DNA of 26,404 nt from Bacillota bacterium (GCA_023389005.1 JAEWFE010000268.1:1-26404), one strand, 5' to 3'. Counted from the first letter of the stretch, positions 1 to 7,515 are shown. Numbers and translations: made by a program. The notes: generated from the letters alone by a model not told the origin.

Positions 1-728
1 ACTTGTTCTTGTTTATAGGCACTATCTGGCGTTGAGAAACTGAAATGGTTAGGTGTGGTATCGCCTGGTTGGATTTCAGTCACTGAGTAATCAATCGTGC
101 TTGATTTGACGCGTGGTGGGGTCCCGGTTTTAAAACGTGTGATTTCCAAACCTAATTCTTTCAAATGATCAGCCAGGCCAATGGATGGTTGCGAATTGTT
201 TGGTCCGGAAGAATATTTTAATTCCCCGATAATAATTTCTCCGCGTAATGCCGTACCAGTCGTGATGACCACCGCTTTGGCATCATATCGCGCACCTGTT
301 GAAGTCACTACCCCTTTGCAGACATTATCTTCAACAATTAAACGTTCGACGATGCCTTGACGCAAAGTCAGGTTTTCTTCTAATTCAATGGTATGTTTCA
401 TCGCGCGGTGGTAGGCATGTTTGTCTGCTTGTGCTCGTAATGCGCGGACAGCTGGCCCTTTTCCGGTGTTTAACATACGCATTTGGATATAGGTTTTGTC
501 GATATTTTTTCCCATTTCACCGCCGAGCGCATCGATTTCGCGCACGACCACGCCTTTTGCTGGGCCACCGACAGAAGGATTACATGGCATAAAAGCGACC
601 ATGTCTAAATTGATGGTAACTAATAAGGTTTTGTTTCCCATACGACTACTTGCTAAAGCTGCTTCACAACCCGCATGACCGGCACCGACAACGATGACAT
701 CATACGAACCTGCTTGATATTCTTCCAT
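1..728 (-). CDS. mnmG: MnmG (GidA), tRNA uridine-5-carboxymethylaminomethyl modification FAD enzyme, 5' part only
   Basis: This is the first 242 codons of MnmG; the gene runs off the left edge of the window. MnmG is the FAD-binding partner of MnmE. Together they install the carboxymethylaminomethyl group on wobble uridine 34 of certain tRNAs. The translation opens with MEEYQAGSYDVIVVGAGHAG, the dinucleotide-binding GxGxxG of the family. It continues through the conserved NPSVGGPAKG stretch and through NTGKGPAVRALRAQAD. The ATG at 728 is preceded by a GAGGTG Shine-Dalgarno. It follows mnmE with an 18-bp gap, so the two genes form the usual mnmE-mnmG operon. The reading frame is clean as far as it can be followed. 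Confidence 0.97.
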   Translation of the reverse strand, partial: MEEYQAGSYDVIVVGAGHAGCEAALASSRMGNKTLLVTINLDMVAFMPCNPSVGGPAKGVVVREIDALGGEMGKNIDKTYIQMRMLNTGKGPAVRALRAQADKHAYHRAMKHTIELEENLTLRQGIVERLIVEDNVCKGVVTSTGARYDAKAVVITTGTALRGEIIIGELKYSSGPNNSQPSIGLADHLKELGLEITRFKTGTPPRVKSSTIDYSVTEIQPGDTTPNHFSFSTPDSAYKQEQ

Positions 729-746
729 TAATTTGTTCACCTCTTG

Positions 747-2144
747 TTATTTTCCTAGACAGAATTGACTGAATAATTGTGTGATTAATTCATCTTGAAC
801 ACTTTCACCCGTGATTTCTCCTAATAGATCCCAACAACGGGTTAAATCCATTTGTACTAAATCGACGGGCATCCCTGCATCAATGCCATTTTCCACTTCT
901 TTTAGACTGGCTAGTGCTTGTTCTAAAAGGGAAATATGACGCGTATTGGAGACATAAGATGCTTCTTTAGACTGAGTTTGACCGGCGAAAAATAGGTCTT
1001 TAATGGCTTGTTCTAATTGTTCCAAACCATCTTGGGCCAACACGGAAATCTCAAAAACTGGGCTATCTTGGGCCACTTCTTGTAATTGCGCGCGGTCTAA
1101 AGCACTTGGTAAATCTGTTTTATTGAGCAAAATGATACGCTTGGATTGTTTGGTTAAATCTAATAGCGCTAAATCTTCTTTGGTTAGTGATTCGGCTTGG
1201 TTTAAGACTAACAATACCAAATCGGCTTGTTGGAGGGCTTTTTTACTGCGCTCCACTCCGATTTTTTCCACAACATCTTCTGTTTGACGAATGCCGGCTG
1301 TATCAATCAGTTTCAGTGGCACGCCATTGACATTGACATATTCTTCGATGACATCGCGCGTCGTTCCGGCAATATCCGTGACAATCGCTTTTTCTTCGTC
1401 CAATAAATAGTTTAATAGACTGGATTTTCCAACATTTGGCCGGCCGATAATCGCTGTCTGCAAGCCTTCACGCAAAATTTTTCCTTGCGTGGCGGTCTTT
1501 AGCAGCTGTTCGATTTTTTCTTCTATATGTTTGGCCGTAGTCAGCATCAACTGGCTCGTCATCTCTTCTACATCATCGTATTCTGGATAATCGATATTGA
1601 CTTCAACTTGCGCCAACGTTTCCAGAATTTCTTGACGTAAACTCTTAATTAAAGTCGATAAGCGTCCTTCTAATTGTTGGTAGGCCATTTGCATCGATTG
1701 GTCGGTTTTGGCTTGGATAAGGTCCATCACCGCTTCAGCTTGCGATAAGTCGATACGGCCATTTAAAAAAGCGCGTTTGGTAAATTCACCTGGTTCAGCA
1801 AGGCGTGCTCCTTTGCGTAAAACCAGTTGTAAAATTTGATTGGTAACGACCATCCCCCCGTGACAATTGATTTCGATGATGTCTTCGCGGGTAAATGTTT
1901 TCGGTGCTTTTAAGACACTGACCATCACTTCATCTAAAAATCCTTCTCGTTTGTCGTCATAGATGTGGCCATAATGAATGGTATGGCTGTCGACTTGGCT
2001 GAGTTTTTTCTTGCCAGCGACAAAGATTTCATCGGCAATCTCTAACGCTTGGCTCCCACTTAGGCGCACCATGCTGATGGCTCCTTCGCCGGGTGCTGTC
2101 GAAATCGCCGCAATCGTATCAAATTCTTTGGTAATCTGATTCAT
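747..2144 (-). CDS. mnmE: MnmE (TrmE), tRNA modification GTPase
   Basis: MnmE is a cytoplasmic, potassium-dependent GTPase that works with MnmG on tRNA wobble uridines. The 465-residue protein has the family's full length. The N-terminal formyl-THF-binding domain includes the conserved INCHGG and EPGEFTKRAFLNGRIDLSQAEAV regions. The inserted G domain shows GRPNVGKSS (P-loop), DIAGTTRD (switch I), DTAG (G3) and NKTD (G4). The C-terminus is FCLGK, carrying the essential cysteine of the family. The ATG follows a GGAGGAG Shine-Dalgarno. It is transcribed together with mnmG just downstream and looks like ordinary core chromosome. Confidence 0.98.
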   Translation of the reverse strand: MNQITKEFDTIAAISTAPGEGAISMVRLSGSQALEIADEIFVAGKKKLSQVDSHTIHYGHIYDDKREGFLDEVMVSVLKAPKTFTREDIIEINCHGGMVVTNQILQLVLRKGARLAEPGEFTKRAFLNGRIDLSQAEAVMDLIQAKTDQSMQMAYQQLEGRLSTLIKSLRQEILETLAQVEVNIDYPEYDDVEEMTSQLMLTTAKHIEEKIEQLLKTATQGKILREGLQTAIIGRPNVGKSSLLNYLLDEEKAIVTDIAGTTRDVIEEYVNVNGVPLKLIDTAGIRQTEDVVEKIGVERSKKALQQADLVLLVLNQAESLTKEDLALLDLTKQSKRIILLNKTDLPSALDRAQLQEVAQDSPVFEISVLAQDGLEQLEQAIKDLFFAGQTQSKEASYVSNTRHISLLEQALASLKEVENGIDAGMPVDLVQMDLTRCWDLLGEITGESVQDELITQLFSQFCLGK

Positions 2145-2214
2145 GTTCTCCTCCGTTAATGATAAAACTACTACAAACCTACTAAATCAAACAGACTCAA
2201 GCGCGTGAAAAAGG

Positions 2215-2440
2215 CTGTCAGCTAGTTAGACTTTAGGAATTTTCCCGATGGTGTTGGAGAAACCTTTTGCTCCGTAGCTGATCGAGTCGCTTCACATCCT
2301 TTGACTAATCTGTGTTCGGCGGGTAGACATTGTGAAATTCGCCCTCTCGCTTGAGAAAATCTCCTTTCATCCGATTTTCTCAGCGTGAGGTAAACACACG
2401 AATTTCTTCGAGGCTTCCCAAGCTGCTTCACGACCTAACT
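2215..2440. repeat. Structured intergenic element downstream-facing of mnmE region, candidate dispersed repeat or RNA
   Basis: This stretch is more GC-rich than its surroundings and folds strongly. GAAATTCG and CGAATTTC (about 2335-2406) form an outer stem. Inside it a 9-bp GAGAAAATC/GATTTTCTC stem extends to about 15 bp with mismatches (around 2344-2390). A 69-codon open frame crosses it on the minus strand (2222-2431). That frame has no convincing Shine-Dalgarno and a low-complexity Arg/Ser composition, so it is probably not a gene. From memory, similar stretches recur between genes in enterococci. That recollection is an inference and was not searched. It could be a dispersed repeat or a non-coding RNA. 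Confidence 0.4.
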
Positions 2441-2442
2441 AA

Positions 2443-2506
2443 AAAAGTGCCCACTCCACCTATTGTTTTCTCATAAATGAAAAGTAATAGGTAGACGAGC
2501 ACTTTG
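2443..2506. terminator. Imperfect long stem-loop, possible terminator
   Basis: An AAAGTGC...ACCTATT arm pairs with AATAGGT...GCACTTT over about 20 positions with a few mismatches. The loop is AT-rich. It adjoins the structured element at 2215-2440 and may end transcription of it, or belong to the same repeat. Confidence 0.45.
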
Positions 2507-2828
2507 ACTGCCTGTCTGATTGAATTCGTTTGTAGATTATCATAATTCCAGGCAAAATTCAAGACAAAAGCGAAAAATAAAGATGATTATCAGTAAGGCT
2601 GGAAACTGTTCATATCAAGATATACTGCTAAAGGTGATTTCTAACTATTTTACTAAAGTCCATATTACAAGAACGGCTAGAAAAATCATCAGGCAAACTT
2701 TTGGATGAAGTTCCTTATTTTTCAAAATAGTACGCAATAATCTTCATCTACAAAAATGCGAGAAAAACTTGATTTCATCAGGTTTTGACGTTTCCTTAAA
2801 GTGAGCAACTGTAAAACTTAGATGTTGC
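2507..2828. other. Non-coding AT-rich gap
   Basis: I see no supported gene here. A 62-codon plus-strand frame at 2520-2708 has no ribosome binding site and no recognisable motif. The stretch ends at the promoter of the UPF0145 gene. Confidence 0.5.
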
Positions 2829-2857
2829 TTGTCATTTGCTAAAAAAAATCATAAAAT
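2829..2857 (+). promoter_or_regulatory. Sigma-A type promoter of the UPF0145 gene
   Basis: TTGTCA at 2829-2834 and TAAAAT at 2852-2857 are separated by exactly 17 bp. Transcription would start near 2864, giving a leader of fewer than 30 nt before the ATG at 2891. Confidence 0.6.
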
Positions 2858-2890
2858 AAAGGTAAATCAAAGAAAGTGAGGGATTTGACT

Positions 2891-3193
2891 ATGAATGAAG
2901 AATCATCTATCTTATTATCTACCGGCAATGTGAATCGGCCTTATATTGTCCGTGATATCGCCTTTGCTACGGAAACTTTTGATAGCGATGTATTCAATCA
3001 ATCAGACAACTTAAATACATTATTAGCTGGCGTCAAGGAACAATTAAAAAAACGTGCGGATGAATATGGTGCAAGTGCGGTCATCAACTGCCACTTTGAC
3101 CATAATCACATCAACACCCCTGAAGGCAAACAATATATTAAAATTTTTGCCTATGGAACAATTGTGCAATATACCGAAACAACGATTGGTTAG
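2891..3193 (+). CDS. UPF0145 / YbjQ-like protein
   Basis: This is a protein of about 100 residues, the normal length of the UPF0145 (YbjQ) family, which is sometimes annotated as heavy-metal-binding. Its cellular role is unknown. Family features are the early 'ILLSTGN' strand, the central amphipathic helix before 'RADEYGASAVINC', and the C-terminal 'IFAYGTIVQY' strand. I chose the ATG at 2891 because AGTGAGG lies 9 nt upstream. A GTG at 2876 would bury that Shine-Dalgarno inside the gene. It has its own promoter and is convergent with the small membrane protein at 3250-3444, with a shared terminator between. The assignment is by sequence pattern. Confidence 0.8.
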   Translation: MNEESSILLSTGNVNRPYIVRDIAFATETFDSDVFNQSDNLNTLLAGVKEQLKKRADEYGASAVINCHFDHNHINTPEGKQYIKIFAYGTIVQYTETTIG

Positions 3194-3202
3194 GTACTAA
3201 AA

Positions 3203-3246
3203 AGCCAGAGGATAACCCTGTAAATCGGCGTTTTCCTCTGGTTTAA
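3203..3246. terminator. Bidirectional intrinsic terminator
   Basis: CCAGAGGA (3205-3212) pairs perfectly with TCCTCTGG (3234-3241), with A-rich and T-rich flanks on both sides. It lies between two convergent genes and can serve both. Confidence 0.75.
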
Positions 3247-3249
3247 TTT

Positions 3250-3444
3250 TTATGTTTTCTCCTCATTATTTTTGATATAACGACTGAATTTGTACCATTG
3301 CAAAATAATTTGCGCGGCTAATAATCCCATCATCGCAAAGTAGTACCAACATCTATCTTCCTGAACCACACGATAGATGAACAGCGTAATCATGATTTGA
3401 AAAAGCAGAATAGACAAAAATGACGAAAAGAGTTGTTTTTTCAT
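3250..3444 (-). CDS. Small two-helix membrane protein, unknown function
   Basis: This is a 64-residue protein with two hydrophobic segments, about residues 7-26 and 34-51. They are joined by a short polar stretch (QEDRC) and followed by a basic and acidic tail. The ATG at 3444 follows an AAGGGG Shine-Dalgarno, which supports translation. I do not recognise the family. It is convergent with the UPF0145 gene and is probably the last chromosomal gene before the insertion sequence. Confidence 0.6.
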   Translation of the reverse strand: MKKQLFSSFLSILLFQIMITLFIYRVVQEDRCWYYFAMMGLLAAQIILQWYKFSRYIKNNEEKT

Positions 3445-3646
3445 GGCAACTTTCCCCTTCCTAAAATAAAACCGTTTTCAAAATTATATCATAACTACAT
3501 TTTATCTGTCACTTTAAAACACAAGCGGGTTAGCATCTCAAATTTCCCTACATGGAATTTCATACCAATTAAATTAGAATACGATTAGAAACAATAAAAC
3601 TCTCAATCGTTATATTATTTAAGTTTTGTTATTATTTAAAAATTAA

Positions 3647-3693
3647 AAACAGGCAAGCCACTAAAAAATTTTTCTTAGTCAGCCTACCTGTTT
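3647..3693 (-). terminator. Long hairpin terminator, minus-strand reading
   Basis: Arms starting AAACAGG and ending CCTGTTT pair over about 18 positions with a few mismatches. On the minus strand the hairpin is followed by TTTTTAATTTTT. It could end transcripts leaving the insertion sequence or an older minus-strand gene at this site. Confidence 0.6.
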
Positions 3694-3697
3694 CTTG

Positions 3698-3803
3698 TTG
3701 ACAACCACTTATATCATTGATATGATAGTCATACAAGGAAGTGGCGGCTTCCTTTTTTATAAAGTAACTCTAAGTGGCTCTTTAAGAGTTACTTTTTTTT
3801 TGC
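3698..3803 (+). ncRNA. Candidate small RNA of about 70 nt with its own consensus promoter
   Basis: TTGACA (3698-3703) and TATGAT (3721-3726) are exactly 17 bp apart, an almost perfect sigma-A promoter. No reading frame follows. The predicted transcript, from about 3733, contains AAGGAAG/CTTCCTT (3735-3754) and then a 10-bp AAAGTAACTC/GAGTTACTTT hairpin (3761-3795) followed by a run of nine T residues. The arrangement is that of a short antisense-type RNA, like RNAII of Fst/par type I toxin-antitoxin loci. A toxin partner is not intact. Promoter and terminator are seen directly; the function is inferred. Confidence 0.5.
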
Positions 3804-3857
3804 AATCATTTACTTATTTCTCTTGTTGTTTAAATCATAAATCATTTTCTCAAAATT

Positions 3858-5308
3858 GTAAAGTGACTAATTTAAAATTATTCTGTTTTCAACGAACATA
3901 CTTTTTATCTGGTAAAGTTAATCTTCCCTGTTTTACACCAACATGTGGCGTAAATTTGTTCATATCTCTTAAATCCAACCGATTGCTCATATTTCCCCTA
4001 AGCGAATCATCAAGAGAAAACTCTGACTTCCAAGTCCTTAAATATATCTGTTTGAAATCTCCGTTTTTCTGACTGGCTAAAAGCTGGGCCATTCCATTCA
4101 ACCCTTTGCCCCAATGCCTCCCACAATGTTTCAAGCGATAAGTAAAATGTCTTAACTGGCTTTCCATGATGCCTATTCCTTCCTTAACAATGTTATACCC
4201 CCGTTTGGTAAAGGAAGCGAGATGTTTCCAATGACGAATTAAATAATTCTTCAGTTTCTTCGAATGATAAAATTGTTCTTCTGTCTCCAAATTTGATTCA
4301 TAAGTATCAAATACCATCTTCAATTTATTTAGTTCTCCTGAATTAATCGCCTGTTGAAATAATGGAATAAATTCTTCTAACTGTACCCTCTCTTCTAGTT
4401 TTCTACTCACGTGATAGCGATCAATGAAATATTCAAAGGAATTACACACCCCTGCAATATCTCTAAATACTGCTTCTTCATATCCAGAACCACCATCAGA
4501 ATTAGCAATAACCATGATATTCTTCATATCATAATGAGTTTGAAGATAAGATTTTAGTCGGTCTCTGGCTTTTTTTCTTCTGATATCAACAAAATACAAC
4601 ATATTCTTGCTTTGCTTTCGATTGTTACTAACCGTTTCAACACCATCATGCAGGATAAACACATGAACAAATTGCATCTCCCCATTTTGCTTTTTAAAAC
4701 AAACGGCGTCTCCTTCGATATAAATTTTATCTACTTTTTTCTTATCCTTATTCTCAATAACCTCAGGATAAACTTCTTGATGTTTATGATATTCATCAGC
4801 ACGTTTACCATACAATTTGACCGCTCTCATAACCGTACTTCTGCTGACTGTATTCGTTGTAAGATGATTGATGACTCTAGATGTTTTTTCATAAGACGTA
4901 ATATCAGGTGCTATTTGCATAATTTTTGCTGTAAAACCAGGAGAATTTCTCTGATACTTTCCTAGTCCTAGCCATTCATCCGCTGGAAAGAAAGGCTTAT
5001 CGTTCTTATCCTTTTTAAAAGGTGTACGTACAAAAGTCATTCTTCCGTGAGCATACTGAACAGTCCTTTCTTCTTTTTTATAAGATTTATAACCTTCAGA
5101 ACTTAATGAGCTTTTCACTTCATTTTCTTTCATCTGAATAGTCATGCACCAAACTGAATTCATTAACTCTTCGGACAGGAGATGCATATTCGCTTCCTTC
5201 TCTAGAATATCATCTTCAGAATCTATAATATTTTTTAATTGAATTGCATAATATTCAAGAGTTGTTGTTTCCATATGCAAGCTCCTTATCCTTTTATTGA
5301 CCTTTATA
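3858..5308 (-). mobile_element. ISLre2-family insertion sequence (ends approximate)
   Basis: The element carries one intact transposase gene. Possible terminal inverted repeats are TGTAAAGTGACTAAT starting at 3858 and, on the other strand, TATAAAGGTCAATAA starting at 5308. They match at about 11 of 15 positions allowing one gap. That gives a length near 1.45 kb, in line with ISLre2-type elements. The ends are a proposal, not proven. The element sits exactly where chromosomal-type genes give way to plasmid-type genes. Confidence 0.6.
3889..5274 (-). CDS. ISLre2-family transposase (UPF0236 type)
   Basis: This 461-residue transposase is full length for the ISLre2 family, formerly called UPF0236. 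Candidate acidic catalytic residues lie in 'YIEGDAV', 'VIANSDGGSGY' and 'KEGIGIMESQLRH'. The last is the characteristic C-terminal block of the family, followed by 'GRHWGKGLNGMAQLL'. I chose the ATG at 5274 because GGAG lies 7 nt upstream. A TTG at 5280 would nearly touch the Shine-Dalgarno. The frame is uninterrupted, so the element may still move. Confidence 0.88.
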   Translation of the reverse strand: METTTLEYYAIQLKNIIDSEDDILEKEANMHLLSEELMNSVWCMTIQMKENEVKSSLSSEGYKSYKKEERTVQYAHGRMTFVRTPFKKDKNDKPFFPADEWLGLGKYQRNSPGFTAKIMQIAPDITSYEKTSRVINHLTTNTVSRSTVMRAVKLYGKRADEYHKHQEVYPEVIENKDKKKVDKIYIEGDAVCFKKQNGEMQFVHVFILHDGVETVSNNRKQSKNMLYFVDIRRKKARDRLKSYLQTHYDMKNIMVIANSDGGSGYEEAVFRDIAGVCNSFEYFIDRYHVSRKLEERVQLEEFIPLFQQAINSGELNKLKMVFDTYESNLETEEQFYHSKKLKNYLIRHWKHLASFTKRGYNIVKEGIGIMESQLRHFTYRLKHCGRHWGKGLNGMAQLLASQKNGDFKQIYLRTWKSEFSLDDSLRGNMSNRLDLRDMNKFTPHVGVKQGRLTLPDKKYVR

Positions 5309-5570
5309 CTTCATCATTAATCCATGCACTGATAAATGCTGATACATTCGCATTTCCGCTTGGTTTTACAAATCCGTGTGCTAAAGCCATCTCATCAAGT
5401 TTTTCTCGATCAGCTTTTGATAAATAGAATGACCATGCCTGCATTTCCTTTGTTTTTGGCTTTTTCCTTACATTGACTTTATTAACATTTCTAACAGTTG
5501 ACGGAACCCTCTCTTTATTCCTTCGCTCCCTGATTTTTGCAAAATTATTTTCCAACTTACCCACTTCCAA
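5304..5570 (-). CDS. Small basic protein with C-terminal ribbon-helix-helix-like domain, candidate centromere-binding partner of ParA
   Basis: The first 40 or so residues are highly basic and probably flexible. They are followed by 'MQAWSFYLSKADREKLDEMA' and 'NANVSAFISAWIND', which fit the strand-helix-helix order of an RHH fold. This tail-plus-RHH build is known from ParG- and PrgO-like partition proteins encoded just after parA. Here too it follows parA, with six 13-bp iterons in the gap. The start is uncertain: the track start is TTG at 5570, and a second TTG at 5555 with AAGTGGG upstream is also possible. The stop lies at the proposed edge of the insertion sequence, so the last one or two residues may come from IS DNA. 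Function is inferred from size, fold pattern and position. Confidence 0.6.
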   Translation of the reverse strand: MEVGKLENNFAKIRERRNKERVPSTVRNVNKVNVRKKPKTKEMQAWSFYLSKADREKLDEMALAHGFVKPSGNANVSAFISAWINDEV

Positions 5571-5587
5571 TCAGATTTATAGAGATT

Positions 5588-5663
5588 TTATTGAGAATTT
5601 CTATTGAGAATTTCTATTGAGAATTTCTATTGAGAATTTCTATTGAGAATTTCTATTGAGGTT
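5588..5663. repeat. Array of six 13-bp iterons, candidate centromere/operator
   Basis: Six units begin at 5588, 5601, 5614, 5627, 5640 and 5653, with an exact 13-bp period. The unit is CTATTGAGAATTT: four copies are identical, the first has one change, and the last is degenerate at its end. The array fills the gap between parA and the RHH gene. Related iterons occur at 6753-6791, 7458-7496 and 8407-8454. The likeliest role is binding of the RHH protein for partition and autoregulation. Confidence 0.85.
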
Positions 5664-6482
5664 CTATTCGTTGTCTACACAAGCTTTAATTTCAGATAAT
5701 AAACTTAGCGTATTCGATACAAAGTTTTTATAACTTTCATCCTGATTTGGTTTATTGACAATATAATCCAAAAGAGATTTTCTGAGTAAGATTGCTTCAT
5801 CAAAGACGGCCCTGTTTTCGATATATCCCAAACAATCTTCATCTTCAGCCATCACTTCCTTAAACTGTTTAGATACATTCGTTTTAGGCGAAACCTTATT
5901 CCCCACAAACTTCACTTTCGCATGAACATAACTTTCTTCAGTCATATCATCAATTACTTCTTCTCTTAAATCATCCATATGATCTAAAAGATTCAACCAT
6001 TCATCATAGCTATCTGCACACGTATCACATACACCTAACACTAAGTCTGCCGCAACCAACATATTGTTCGTAATGATATTGGTATCGTTCCGTGTATCAA
6101 TAACCAGGTATTCGTACTCTCTGAATGTAGGCTGCTTTTTCAAATATGCTAGGAATTTAATTGTATTATTAAATTTACTTGCTAAATCCACGTTGACTTG
6201 TTCTAAATTTGCAGTTCCCAAAACAAGATCAAGATTTTCCTGGATAGTCACTGGTTCTACTATTTTTTTCTGAAATATATTTTCTAATTCAGCTTGTTGA
6301 TTATGACTTCTATCCACGTTGGTTCGCTTGGTCGTATTTGAGGATTCATCTGCATCAATGAGACAAGTTTTCGCACTCTTGGCCAAGTAATCTGCAATCA
6401 ATCTAGCAACAGCCGTTTTACCTACGCCTCCTTTTTTCATATTTACGGTAATAATTTTTGGTAATTTTTTTGTTGATTTCAT
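5664..6482 (-). CDS. ParA-family partition ATPase (PrgP/RepB-like)
   Basis: This 272-residue P-loop ATPase has the deviant Walker A motif KKGGVGKT (residues 16-23) with the signature lysine, 'CLIDAD' around residue 40 and 'YLVIDTRND' as the Walker B-like segment. It lacks an N-terminal helix-turn-helix, so it is the short type (ParF, PrgP) that works with a separate small DNA-binding protein. ParA ATPases move and position low-copy plasmids before division. The ATG follows AGGGAG by 7 nt. It lies 13 bp after the 70-aa gene and directly before the iteron array and RHH gene, which together look like one partition operon. Confidence 0.9.
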   Translation of the reverse strand: MKSTKKLPKIITVNMKKGGVGKTAVARLIADYLAKSAKTCLIDADESSNTTKRTNVDRSHNQQAELENIFQKKIVEPVTIQENLDLVLGTANLEQVNVDLASKFNNTIKFLAYLKKQPTFREYEYLVIDTRNDTNIITNNMLVAADLVLGVCDTCADSYDEWLNLLDHMDDLREEVIDDMTEESYVHAKVKFVGNKVSPKTNVSKQFKEVMAEDEDCLGYIENRAVFDEAILLRKSLLDYIVNKPNQDESYKNFVSNTLSLLSEIKACVDNE

Positions 6483-6495
6483 GACTAATCTCCCT

Positions 6496-6708
6496 CTACT
6501 TTTCCATTTTCTTCGTCTCTTTAATATCGTATAGCGGATAATTATAGTAATATCTTCTAATCACATAGGCTTTATAATCTTCTTCATGGAGTGGTTCTAA
6601 GCCCATTTCTTTTAATTGCTGCTTACTATAATAATTTGGATATTCTTTTCTATCTTGCGGAGCGATATAAATCACGCCATCTTTACGAATAACTACCTCT
6701 GATAACAT
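6496..6708 (-). CDS. Small Tyr-rich hypothetical protein in the par operon
   Basis: This is a 70-residue protein, rich in tyrosine and charged residues, with no membrane segment or recognisable motif. Its frame is open and it is 13 bp from parA, so co-transcription is likely. The Shine-Dalgarno is weak (AAGG-type). The iteron array at 6753-6791 lies about 45 bp upstream of its start, which suggests that the operon promoter is there. I do not recognise the family. Confidence 0.6.
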   Translation of the reverse strand: MLSEVVIRKDGVIYIAPQDRKEYPNYYSKQQLKEMGLEPLHEEDYKAYVIRRYYYNYPLYDIKETKKMEK

Positions 6709-6744
6709 ATCTACTTCAGCCTTTCTTTTGATAGCTCTTAAATA

Positions 6745-6791
6745 GTTTTATAGAAATTCTATTGAGAAATTCTATTGAGAAATTCTATTGA
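6745..6791 (-). promoter_or_regulatory. Three 13-bp iterons over a probable par operon promoter
   Basis: Three perfect copies of GAAATTCTATTGA start at 6753, 6766 and 6779. They differ by one base from the units in the 5588-5663 array. On the minus strand a TATAAA lies immediately downstream of the array (about 6747-6752). The -35 region would fall inside the iterons but does not match the consensus well. The layout fits autorepression of the par operon by the iteron-binding protein. Operator role is inferred. Confidence 0.65.
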
Positions 6792-7078
6792 AGATTCTCG
6801 AACTTACTGATATTTGGATTAATACTGATTCTTAATGATGAATTTAATCTTTCAAATGAATCATTCATCTTTTTAATTGTATTGACCAATAATTCTTTTT
6901 CTTTTAAATTGCTTAGGCCTGCTAAGTATGCTGCAATCATAAAGGGGACTTGTTTTTCTATATCTGCTGATCCACCTACTGCTAATCCCTCTTCATCTTC
7001 AATAAACATAAATACTGGGAGTCCATCCTCACCAAACATACTTACAGCAACTGCCATTAATTGATTTGTACGATTCAT
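6785..7078 (-). CDS. Hypothetical plasmid protein, 97 aa
   Basis: The protein has an acidic N-terminal half with 'FMFIEDEEGLAVGGSADIEKQVPF', a short apolar helix 'MIAAYLAGLSNL', and a polar C-terminal half. I see no catalytic motif. The ATG at 7078 follows an AAGGGG Shine-Dalgarno by 8 nt, so it is probably translated. Its TAG stop codon is provided by the third iteron of the array at 6753-6791. Family not recognised; its place between ssb and parA suggests a maintenance or regulatory role. Confidence 0.6.
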   Translation of the reverse strand: MNRTNQLMAVAVSMFGEDGLPVFMFIEDEEGLAVGGSADIEKQVPFMIAAYLAGLSNLKEKELLVNTIKKMNDSFERLNSSLRISINPNISKFENLQ

Positions 7079-7180
7079 CCTGATTGCCCCTTAAATAACT
7101 GATATACTGATTATATATTCTATATTCTTTTAATAAAATAAGTTTTAAAAACAGTTTATATATTTGAAAAAGTGTCTTCC

Positions 7181-7441
7181 TCAGCCGCATTCATCTGTTT
7201 TATCTTCTTTTTCAAATAACTCTTCAAAACATTTCATTTGATTACTAATGACTTTGCTTACTTCTTGGATTTGATTCGCTTTTTCTCTTATTTGTATTAA
7301 ATAGTTAGATGTCACTTTGCTATTCTCAAAATTCTGTTCCTTCAGTAATTGGTAATTTTCATTTAAACTTTCTAACGCAATATTCAAAACCGTTAAATCC
7401 ATTTCAATGTTGGATTCTATAAATTTCTTTTTGTTCAACAT
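7181..7441 (-). CDS. Small coiled-coil hypothetical protein, 86 aa
   Basis: The protein is almost wholly helical by composition, with heptad-like patterns ('LNIALESLNENYQLLKEQ', 'IREKANQIQEVSKVI'). It has no membrane segment or known motif. A longer frame starts at 7456, but its first codons contain the GGAGG Shine-Dalgarno, 8 nt before the ATG at 7441; I therefore start at 7441. The gene begins immediately downstream of an iteron-bearing palindrome and follows ssb by about 75 bp, so it may be co-transcribed with ssb. Function unknown. Confidence 0.6.
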   Translation of the reverse strand: MLNKKKFIESNIEMDLTVLNIALESLNENYQLLKEQNFENSKVTSNYLIQIREKANQIQEVSKVISNQMKCFEELFEKEDKTDECG

Positions 7442-7457
7442 TTTCTTTTCCTCCATT

Positions 7458-7508
7458 TCTATTGAGTATTTCTAGGGATAAATTCTATTGAGAAATCATC
7501 CCTAGAAT
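7458..7508. repeat. 13-bp iterons within a 10-bp inverted repeat
   Basis: TCTATTGAG occurs at 7458 and 7484, 26 bp (two periods) apart, and a degenerate unit, TCTAGGGATAAAT, fills the middle phase at 7471. The second iteron lies in the loop of a perfect inverted repeat, TTCTAGGGAT/ATCCCTAGAA (about 7470-7506). It sits between the ssb stop and the start of the 86-aa gene. Confidence 0.7.
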
Positions 7509-7515
7509 ATTTAAG

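Noticed and set aside
2222..2431. 69-codon minus-strand frame as a protein gene
   Set aside because: No Shine-Dalgarno, odd Arg/Ser composition and overlap with a strongly folded repeat; more likely a chance frame.
2520..2708. 62-codon plus-strand frame as a gene
   Set aside because: No ribosome binding site, no motif and AT-rich random composition.
5588..5663. CRISPR-like array
   Set aside because: The 13-bp units are back to back without spacers and no cas genes are present; these are iterons.
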